Of a stretch of 19,084 nt of DNA, positions 13,437-19,084 are shown one piece after another (the first letter of the stretch is position 1; each line of letters begins with the position of its first letter). The position numbers were made by a program, and so were the translations under genes. The stretch comes from Desulfobacteraceae bacterium (lineage in GTDB: Bacteria > Desulfobacterota > DSM-4660 > Desulfatiglandales > B25-G16): NCBI GenBank assembly GCA_030615565.1, contig JAUWZC010000017.1:1-19084 (forward strand), written 5' to 3'. Below the pieces are notes generated by a model. That model saw only the letters and a program-made list of their open reading frames with translations, was not told the origin of the DNA and ran no database searches.

Positions 13437-13844
13437 ATGCAGGCACTTTTAGACACAGGCCCTTGGGTAGCCTTAATTGACAAAAGCGAAACAATGCATA
13501 AAAAATGTTTCAAGTGGCTTCAAGATTTTTCCGGGGAGTTATACACTACAGAGGCAGTTTTGACAGAAGTAATTTGGCTTTTGAATTTTTCTACTGCTGC
13601 GCAGTTATTCGCACTTGATTTTGTTATAAAAGGCGCCGTTAATCTGGTGCCCTCAACTAAGTATAGTTTAATAAGAGCCCAAAAATTAATGGATAAATAT
13701 TCTGATCTACCCATGGATTTTGCAGATGCCACCTTAGTCACTCTTGCAGAGGAAACTCAGTTATTAAATATATGCACCCTGGATAAAAAAGACTTTATTC
13801 TTTATAGGCTATCAAAAAATAGATCTTTTGTGATTCATCCCTGA
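13437..13844 (+). CDS. VapC-like PIN-domain toxin, displaced from its antitoxin gene
   Basis: This 135-residue PIN-domain protein begins MQALLDTGPWVALIDKSE. Its acidic residues D6, E44 (VLTEVIWLL), D97 (MDFADATLV) and D116 (TLDKKDF) are all present, so it should be an active Mg2+-dependent ribonuclease; the RNA target is unknown. It belongs to the PIN group that starts LLDTGPLVALxD, distinct from the vapC at 498. It has no good ribosome site. Before the 332-bp element arrived, its ATG lay two bases after the antitoxin stop and was probably translated by coupling. Expression may now be reduced, or may depend on read-through or on the element (inference). Confidence 0.85.
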   Translation: MQALLDTGPWVALIDKSETMHKKCFKWLQDFSGELYTTEAVLTEVIWLLNFSTAAQLFALDFVIKGAVNLVPSTKYSLIRAQKLMDKYSDLPMDFADATLVTLAEETQLLNICTLDKKDFILYRLSKNRSFVIHP

Positions 13845-13884
13845 ATAAAATAGCGCTAATTATTTTAATAGTAATTTAGTTTTT

Positions 13885-14015
13885 GGACGCAGATGAACAC
13901 AGACCCGCCTGCCGGATGGCGGGCACGCTGTAAAGATTTTTAATGCGCCTAAGGCGCATAAATATACAGATTTAATAGAATAATTATCTGCGGGTATCTG
14001 TGAAAATCTGCGGCC
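13885..14015. repeat. Inverted-repeat element with REP-like copy D, upstream of mntA
   Basis: The ends 13885-13903 (GGACGCAGATGAACACAGA) and 13997-14015 are inverted copies, matching at 15 of 19 positions. Inside are a REP-like palindrome at 13900-13925, identical over 26 bases to copy A, and a small hairpin GCGCCT/AGGCGC (13945-13957). TAATTTA occurs just outside on both sides (13872-13878, 14016-14022) and may be a target duplication, although six extra bases lie on the left. It ends 30 bases before the mntA ATG. The gap 13845-14045 holds no gene. Confidence 0.6.
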
Positions 14016-14045
14016 TAATTTAAGTAATTGGTTTTCTATTCCGAA

Positions 14046-14432
14046 ATGCTCGACAAAGATCAAACAGCTAAAATAGTCAACTTTGCCAAGGCACATCCTG
14101 AAATTTCTGCTGTTTATCTTTTTGGCTCCCATGCGGTAGGCCATTCAAGATCAAAAAGTGATATTGATTTGGGGATATTATTTGTTAAGGATGTGGATGG
14201 TTTTATTAGGATTAATATGGAGACCGAAATCTCAAATCTCCTGAAGAAAGATGTTGATCTTATCGATATGAGAAAAAGTAGCCCATTTCTGTGTCACCAG
14301 ATCTATAAATATGGAAAGTTCATCTATCATGATGGGAGTGATTTCCCATTCCAATTCAGGGCCAACTCAATCAGGGATTATTTAGATACTGATTCTATAA
14401 GAAGAATAACCAGGGAAATGCTCTATGGTTAA
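14046..14432 (+). CDS. mntA: MntA-type antitoxin nucleotidyltransferase
   Basis: This 128-residue minimal nucleotidyltransferase carries the full GSX10DXD signature: G27-S28, then D39 and D41 (SDIDLGIL). In the type VII toxin-antitoxin system, MntA transfers AMP to a tyrosine of the HEPN toxin HepT and so silences it. The start ATG 14046 is chosen because the residues before it (from a TTG at 14028) lie at the edge of a repeat and look unlike the family. No clear ribosome site is seen. It overlaps hepT by 8 bases, so the two are translated together. Confidence 0.85.
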   Translation: MLDKDQTAKIVNFAKAHPEISAVYLFGSHAVGHSRSKSDIDLGILFVKDVDGFIRINMETEISNLLKKDVDLIDMRKSSPFLCHQIYKYGKFIYHDGSDFPFQFRANSIRDYLDTDSIRRITREMLYG

Positions 14433-14856
14433 TGAAGAAGTCATTCTCAGAAAGGTCACAAAGCTCAAAGAATATGTAAATGAACTTTGTCGGGCAAAGG
14501 ATATAAGCTGGGAAAAATATCAGAAGAATATTCGCGATCGTGCTTTTGTCGAACGGTACATTCATATCGCTATCCAAACTGTTTTTGATACTGCCAATCA
14601 CATAATTTCCTACCAGGGATGGAAGGAGCCTGAGACATATAGGGAAACCTTTACTATACTTGCATCACATGGTGTTTTGCCCGAGGAAAAACTGTCTGAT
14701 TATCAAAATATGGCCTCATTCAGAAACATGCTTGTTCACCATTATGAAAAAGTGGAAGATGAAGTGGTGTTTGGTATTTTCAAGAATAAGTTAGGGGATT
14801 TTGATCTTTTTCGGAAATATATCCTGGAATATCTAAGGAAAGATAAAAATCCTTAA
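14425..14856 (+). CDS. hepT: HepT-type HEPN toxin ribonuclease
   Basis: This 143-residue, all-helical protein is of the DUF86/HEPN family. The RX4HXY motif is complete: R100, H105 and Y107 in MASFRNMLVHHYEKV. R and H are the catalytic RNase residues, and the tyrosine is the one AMPylated by MntA in studied systems. The start overlaps mntA by 8 bases, and AGGGA (14412-14416) could serve as ribosome site. This is the toxin-second order of many MntA-HepT pairs. Its RNA target cannot be inferred. The pair may stabilise the locus or act in phage defence (inference). Confidence 0.87.
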   Translation: MVNEEVILRKVTKLKEYVNELCRAKDISWEKYQKNIRDRAFVERYIHIAIQTVFDTANHIISYQGWKEPETYRETFTILASHGVLPEEKLSDYQNMASFRNMLVHHYEKVEDEVVFGIFKNKLGDFDLFRKYILEYLRKDKNP

Positions 14857-15002
14857 CTATAAAATTATTTTACACTTGATAAGCAATTTTACAGCATACC
14901 TTAACCAGCAACTTTCTATCATTTTGCACCCCAAAGCCCATTTTTTTAATAATAACAGATAGATAAATTTCACCTCCCATGATAAATAAGTGATTAAGTT
15001 AT

Positions 15003-15045
15003 TTGGCATTAGTTTTGCTGTATTAAATAGAGCCAACCTTAAAGG
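15003..15045 (+). promoter_or_regulatory. Sigma54 promoter and ribosome site of the minor-pilin operon
   Basis: TTGGCAT (15003-15009) and TTGCT (15015-15019) give GG and GC exactly ten bases apart, matching the sigma54 -24/-12 consensus well. The expected transcript start is near 15030. An AAAGG (15041-15045) then leads to ATG 15051. The NtrC-family regulator at 11406 is the obvious local activator candidate. The rest of the 14857-15050 gap shows no gene, and I could not identify an enhancer site. Confidence 0.75.
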
Positions 15046-15050
15046 TCCAA

Positions 15051-15512
15051 ATGATGAAAAAAAATGGATTTACCCTCATTGAACTCCTGATTACTTTTAT
15101 AATATTAGGAATTGCAACAAGCATCGCTATCCCTGGATTTTCAAGATGGCTGCCAGGTTATAGACTCAAAAGCGCATCTAGGGAGCTTTATGCAAACATA
15201 CAATTAGCAAGATTTGAGGCCATCAAAAGTAATGGGACTTGCAGCATAACTTATAGTACTGGCCCAGACCAGTATACATTTTCTTGTATTACCAAAACAG
15301 TGACACTAAGCGATTATGGAAGCGGGATCCGTTTTCAGGGACCTGGTGGTCAAACTTTTGTTACAGCTACTATAACCTTTAATTCCCGTGGTTTGAGCAA
15401 TCAGGGCTATGCCTATTTATCAAACCAAAATAATAGTGCCTTCTACAGGGTGGGCCCTTTAAGCTCCGGGGTTATTCGATTCCATCAATGGACAGGCACT
15501 GCATGGGAATGA
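15051..15512 (+). CDS. FimT/GspH-like minor pilin
   Basis: This 153-residue type IV pilin-like protein has a short leader MMKKNG cut before F7. The hydrophobic helix FTLIELLITFIILGIATSIA follows, with Glu at mature position 5 (E11). The body after about residue 38 (SASRELYANIQLARFEAIKS) fits the GspH/FimT family, with a short beta-rich globular part. Minor pilins of this type help start pilus assembly at the inner membrane. It is first in a five-gene operon behind a sigma54 promoter. The pilV/pilW/pilX/pilY1 neighbours favour a FimT-like role in pili over a type II secretion role. Confidence 0.88.
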   Translation: MMKKNGFTLIELLITFIILGIATSIAIPGFSRWLPGYRLKSASRELYANIQLARFEAIKSNGTCSITYSTGPDQYTFSCITKTVTLSDYGSGIRFQGPGGQTFVTATITFNSRGLSNQGYAYLSNQNNSAFYRVGPLSSGVIRFHQWTGTAWE

Positions 15513-15531
15513 GAAAAAAGGAATTAGAAGT

Positions 15532-16512
15532 ATGAACAAAAAAAATCAAAAAAGGCTAACCGATAAAGGTTTTACATTAGCAGAGCTTATGGTAGCAATG
15601 GCAATATCTCTGGTAGTAATGGGTGCTATTTTTTTAACCTTCAAATCCCAGCAGGATTCTTACATTATTCAGGATCAGATTAGTGCAATGCAACAGAACT
15701 TAAGGGCAGCAATGTATATGCTAACCAGGGATATCCAGATGGCAGGATATTACACTAATTTTGATGCAGACCAATTTACTATGGATTGGGATGATCTGGA
15801 TGGAGATACTGAGCCTATCAGACCGTTGATATTTGGCCAAAATAACGTGCCTGGCGGCAGTGGCGTGAAAAATGGAACGGATGAGATTGTTATTGTAAAG
15901 GCTAGTAGTATTAGTAATTTTGGTGCACTCGGTCTAAACGATAGTGCAGCAGGAAATACAATTACCTTAATCGATTTAGATGTTGGTGATGGCGCTAATG
16001 AGATCGACCTGAATGATGATGATAAAAGATTTGGTGTGATGGTTAAGCAAAACTTAAGCAGGGCTGAATTTTTTGAAATTACCCAAGGATCAGGTGGACC
16101 GCCATTTTCAACAACAGCTGGCAGCAGTTTTACAGAAACTTATGAACCAGGTGACCTCATTTATAAGGTCGATGTAATAATCTACAGGATTGATGAAAAT
16201 GCTACTAATCCAGGTCTACGTCGGAGAAATTTAGGTAGTGATAATGGTTATTGGGTTGTTGCAGAAAATATTGATAATCTTCAGTTTCGGTATCTGCTTA
16301 ATGACGGCACATGGACTAATAACCTGGCAGGTCAGGTGCCAAATGTACGGGCAGTCGAGGTCTCCTTGCTGGCCAGAACGGCAAATACGAACAGGGGTTA
16401 CACGGATCCCAATTCCTATAACATAGGTGATAATCCAGATCCAACCCCTAATGACGCATACAGGAGAAAGCTTCTTTGCTCAATAGTAAAAACAAGGAAT
16501 ATCGGGCTATAA
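15532..16512 (+). CDS. pilW: PilW-like minor pilin
   Basis: This 326-residue prepilin has leader MNKKNQKRLTDKG, cut before F14. The helix FTLAELMVAMAISLVVMGAI follows, with Glu at mature position 5 (E18). The stretch NLRAAMYMLTRDIQMAGYY after the helix is the hallmark of PilW (PilW-type assembly protein), and the C-terminal half has VRAVEVSLLARTANTN, also typical. It is larger than core pilins, as PilW usually is. It works with PilV, PilX and PilY1 in a priming complex at the pilus tip. It starts 19 bases after the previous gene and ends one base before pilV. Confidence 0.88.
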   Translation: MNKKNQKRLTDKGFTLAELMVAMAISLVVMGAIFLTFKSQQDSYIIQDQISAMQQNLRAAMYMLTRDIQMAGYYTNFDADQFTMDWDDLDGDTEPIRPLIFGQNNVPGGSGVKNGTDEIVIVKASSISNFGALGLNDSAAGNTITLIDLDVGDGANEIDLNDDDKRFGVMVKQNLSRAEFFEITQGSGGPPFSTTAGSSFTETYEPGDLIYKVDVIIYRIDENATNPGLRRRNLGSDNGYWVVAENIDNLQFRYLLNDGTWTNNLAGQVPNVRAVEVSLLARTANTNRGYTDPNSYNIGDNPDPTPNDAYRRKLLCSIVKTRNIGL

Positions 16513-16513
16513 A

Positions 16514-16978
16514 ATGAAAAATATCCGGACAATATTATCAACGAAAAAAATGCTTGGTAATCAATCGGGGTTTACCCTGGTGGAGGTTTTAATTGCTATC
16601 TCCATATTAACTGTAGGTCTCCTTGGGGTAGCCCAGATGCAGATAATGGGCATTCGAGGGAATTACTTCAGCGGCAATACTACCGCTTCCCTGACCCTTG
16701 CTGAAGAGAAGATGGAGGATCTGCTGGGGAAAAGCTATTCAGATACTGACCTTGATGACACCGAGCCAGGAAACAATGCCAATCTTACTTCCATCACCAC
16801 TATAGATCATGAAGAACTCAATATAGATGAGACCGGACAGGTTGGTGGAGGAATCTATCATAGGATCTGGAATGTGGCTGATAATACCCCAATTCTTGGC
16901 ACCAAAACAGTTACCATAATTGTCACATGGGACAATGATAGCCATAGGGTATCCTTATCCTGCATTAAGCCACAGTAA
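16514..16978 (+). CDS. pilV: PilV-like minor pilin
   Basis: This 154-residue prepilin has a leader of 19 residues ending NQSG, cut before F20. The helix FTLVEVLIAISILTVGLLGV follows, with Glu at mature position 5 (E24). The phrase GLLGVAQMQIMGIRGN and the following SLTLAEEKMEDLL are characteristic of the PilV group. Only one base separates it from the pilW stop, so translation is probably coupled. The globular part is short and Asp-rich (DTDLDDTEPGNNAN). Confidence 0.87.
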   Translation: MKNIRTILSTKKMLGNQSGFTLVEVLIAISILTVGLLGVAQMQIMGIRGNYFSGNTTASLTLAEEKMEDLLGKSYSDTDLDDTEPGNNANLTSITTIDHEELNIDETGQVGGGIYHRIWNVADNTPILGTKTVTIIVTWDNDSHRVSLSCIKPQ

Positions 16979-16995
16979 TTATCGAGAGGAATCTA

Positions 16996-17499
16996 ATGCG
17001 TAATAGTATTTTGAAAAACCAAAGTGAACAAGGGAGCATTACCGTAATTGCCCTTATGATTCTGGTTGTACTTACTCTCTTAGGTATTACGATAAGCAGG
17101 ACATCCACTATTGATGTACGGATTGCCGGCAATGAAATCCCATTCAAACAAAACTTTTATGTGGCAGAGGGCGGAATACACCGGGAAGCAGCAGAGGTAG
17201 GACGGGGGAATTATCCGGTAATGAATATAATAAATGATGTTGCTCCACCACCACTTGCCACTGAGGCTGGTCAGACTAGCGGGGAAGACCTTCCTGGTGA
17301 TGAAACTGACCATATTCATAGGGTAGCCGGAATTCCCTACGATTTTGATCTAAATTATTTAGGTTTTTTTCTCCCCCCACAAGGCTATTCCGTTGTTCAT
17401 TTTAGCAGGTATGATTATAACGTAGAAGATGTAGAGACTACTGGAGGCGGAGTTAAGATAACTTCCAGATATTTTAAGATAGGACCAAAGGCTGAATAG
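16996..17499 (+). CDS. pilX: PilX-like minor pilin
   Basis: This 167-residue protein has leader MRNSILKNQSEQG and then a hydrophobic helix SITVIALMILVVLTLLGITI. RTSTIDVRIAGNE and NFYVAEGGIHREA follow, a pattern of the PilX N-terminal family. As in other PilX proteins, Glu at mature position 5 is absent. A good GAGAGGAA ribosome site lies before the ATG. It lies between pilV and pilY1, its usual place, and probably joins the tip complex with PilY1. Confidence 0.85.
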   Translation: MRNSILKNQSEQGSITVIALMILVVLTLLGITISRTSTIDVRIAGNEIPFKQNFYVAEGGIHREAAEVGRGNYPVMNIINDVAPPPLATEAGQTSGEDLPGDETDHIHRVAGIPYDFDLNYLGFFLPPQGYSVVHFSRYDYNVEDVETTGGGVKITSRYFKIGPKAE

Positions 17500-17517
17500 A
17501 AATTATATAAAATTTTT

Positions 17518-17529
17518 GGAGGAAACTCC
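17518..17529 (+). promoter_or_regulatory. pilY1 ribosome site inside a small GAAA hairpin
   Basis: GGAGG (17518-17522) is the ribosome site for ATG 17531. Its GGAG pairs perfectly with CTCC (17526-17529) around a GAAA tetraloop, which could hide the site until it is opened. Confidence 0.4.
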
Positions 17530-17530
17530 C

Positions 17531-19084
17531 ATGAAAGCAAAGCTAACATGTAAATTACTTCTGATAAATACGCTTTTGGCTATAGTGATGATCTTTATTG
17601 GCATAGGAAATATCAGCGCTGACGACACCGATGTCTACAGGGCCTCGGTAAAAAACAATGCCATGCTGGTTATTGATGTATCCGGCTCTATGGCTTGGCC
17701 GGTTTATGACGCCAATATAGATTATGCAACCTTCTTTGAGTGGGCTATAGGCGCCGGCTATGGCCATGACGACACGGATCTTACTGATTGGTATGCAGAT
17801 AAGGCTGCAGGAACATTGTGGGAAAAGGATAAGATATACCTGGTAAGCGCCTACACAGGCTATGCAGAGATAACCGGTGAGGACGGCGTGACCAAATATG
17901 CAGCCACCGGAGATCCGGTCTATACCGGTTCAACCAGGAGGCAGAGATGGGTCACGGGCGGAATAATAGATACCGGCTGGCAGGTTACAGATTGGGAGAA
18001 CCCGGCTGAAAACAATAATATAGAGACAGTTACTGTTGGCGATAAAGTATATGTTGTTTATCCGACCAATTATGACAACACAAAGGCAGATAATGGCCAA
18101 GATATCAAAGGAAATTATACTGTTGCATATGAGAATGCTAACATTACCGGTCAGCAGCTCAAAAACCATCAGGGTATCCGGCTCACAGATGAAAGGGAAG
18201 ACCCCAGAACCGGAGTAGCAAAGGACTACGGTTTTCTTGGTTATTTACATGCACCAGGTATTTATTTTTCCGGTCTTTTTGAATCTGGTACCTGGTATAC
18301 CCTGACAGATAACCCAAATGCTGCAGTAACTTCTTCTGGTGATGAAAGAATTTACGCATTTGTCACCGGTAATTACCTAAGTTTTATCAAGCTGATAGAA
18401 GATCTTAATGGAGACGGAGGAAGTTGTGAACATAGTGAGGGCTGGCGGTATATCTGCTACCAACCAGGTGCTCGCGTGTGGACCACCGTTGACATAGGTA
18501 CTATCAGAAACGCTGAGTATTATAGCAGCTCTGACTACTCATCCAGTAGGAATGAGAACTGCGGTGAAATAGACCTTAACCAGTTTTCCGGGCGGAAGTA
18601 TCTGAGGATATACTTCAGGAATCTTGATATTGAAAACAGAACAGTAGGCAGTTGTGACTGCTGGAACTCAAACTCTGAAAACGATGGCGTATATTTTGTT
18701 GACCAGGATGGCAATATCTTAACCCAGCTTACCTCAGGGGTTAATGAAACACCTGAAGGAAAGATCTACGGATGTGATCAAGCGTATGTCTGGACCGGTG
18801 ATTATAATGTTACAAATGTAACCAAGATTTATGTCAAATTCTATGTTGCCCCTAATGGTGGGGATAACTGTTCAGGGAGTGATAGAGGATTCAGGATTAC
18901 AAAAATCCAGTGGACTGCCCAGGAGGCAGCAGAGGAGCCTGCAGCATCAGGGGCGTTCTCATGCTGCAACGGGACAGATGGTGTTGGTCAGAAGGTAAGA
19001 TCCCGCCTGGAGGTAGCCCAGGATGCCATGAAGATCGTGGTGGATGAGACCCGGGAAAAGATCAATTGGGGTCTGGTTAAATGG
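17531..19084 (+). CDS. pilY1: PilY1-like pilus tip adhesin, VWA domain (3' end outside window)
   Basis: The frame is open from ATG 17531 to the window end, giving 518 residues so far. A signal peptide (about 1-30, ending NISA) precedes NNAMLVIDVSGSM, the first strand and metal site (D49, S51, S53) of a von Willebrand A domain. The next recognisable VWA helix and strand, SRLEVAQDAMKIVVDE and INWGLVKW, appear only at 491-518, so about 430 residues are inserted. The insert holds an aromatic, beta-rich region and, at about 314-462, a Cys-containing segment resembling a CUB or jelly-roll domain. PilY1 sits at the pilus tip, binds surfaces and supports pilus extension. The C-terminal beta-propeller expected of the family lies beyond the window. 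Confidence 0.87.
   Translation, partial: MKAKLTCKLLLINTLLAIVMIFIGIGNISADDTDVYRASVKNNAMLVIDVSGSMAWPVYDANIDYATFFEWAIGAGYGHDDTDLTDWYADKAAGTLWEKDKIYLVSAYTGYAEITGEDGVTKYAATGDPVYTGSTRRQRWVTGGIIDTGWQVTDWENPAENNNIETVTVGDKVYVVYPTNYDNTKADNGQDIKGNYTVAYENANITGQQLKNHQGIRLTDEREDPRTGVAKDYGFLGYLHAPGIYFSGLFESGTWYTLTDNPNAAVTSSGDERIYAFVTGNYLSFIKLIEDLNGDGGSCEHSEGWRYICYQPGARVWTTVDIGTIRNAEYYSSSDYSSSRNENCGEIDLNQFSGRKYLRIYFRNLDIENRTVGSCDCWNSNSENDGVYFVDQDGNILTQLTSGVNETPEGKIYGCDQAYVWTGDYNVTNVTKIYVKFYVAPNGGDNCSGSDRGFRITKIQWTAQEAAEEPAASGAFSCCNGTDGVGQKVRSRLEVAQDAMKIVVDETREKINWGLVKW

Overview
The window comes from a Gram-negative bacterium of low to moderate GC. It carries type IV pilus minor pilins and PilY1, a sigma54-dependent two-component system, and the housekeeping order hisC-cmk-rpsA-sppA. 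That combination is familiar from Desulfobacterota, Nitrospirota and related candidate phyla, but nothing here fixes the lineage. Several starts lack a clear Shine-Dalgarno sequence, and the intergenic spaces are full of short palindromic and direct repeats.

Bases 1-3550 look like an accessory, partly decaying stretch. They hold the tail of an unknown gene, an intact vapBC module (298-899) with its own promoter and operator, and a dimethylarginine dimethylaminohydrolase-like gene (1031-1789). A possible rhodanese relic follows, then a DUF2271-like secreted protein gene broken by one in-frame TAG, and a divergent CPBP (CAAX-protease-like) membrane protein. Two GC-rich hairpins (3639-3712) separate this from the next block.

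Bases 3771-8553 are core metabolism and translation on the plus strand: hisC, cmk (TTG start, one base after hisC), rpsA with six S1 repeats and a good sigma70 promoter, and sppA. A YciO/YrdC-family gene lies opposite and tail-to-tail (8550-9137).

Bases 9261-19084 form a type IV pilus locus: prepilin peptidase, sensor kinase, NtrC-family regulator, then fimT/gspH-like, pilW, pilV, pilX and pilY1, the last running off the window end. A sigma54 promoter (15003-15019) sits just before the minor-pilin operon, so the regulator upstream is a natural candidate to activate it. The prepilin peptidase could process the pilins.

Between regulator and pilin operon (12780-14860) two toxin-antitoxin modules interrupt the locus. 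One is a vapBC pair whose antitoxin and toxin genes have been pushed apart by a 332-bp element with terminal inverted repeats and an exact 8-bp target duplication. The other is an MntA-HepT (nucleotidyltransferase-HEPN) pair preceded by a second inverted-repeat element. The split vapBC, the REP-like repeat family, and a PilY1 whose VWA domain is interrupted by about 430 residues with a CUB-like part are the most interesting observations.
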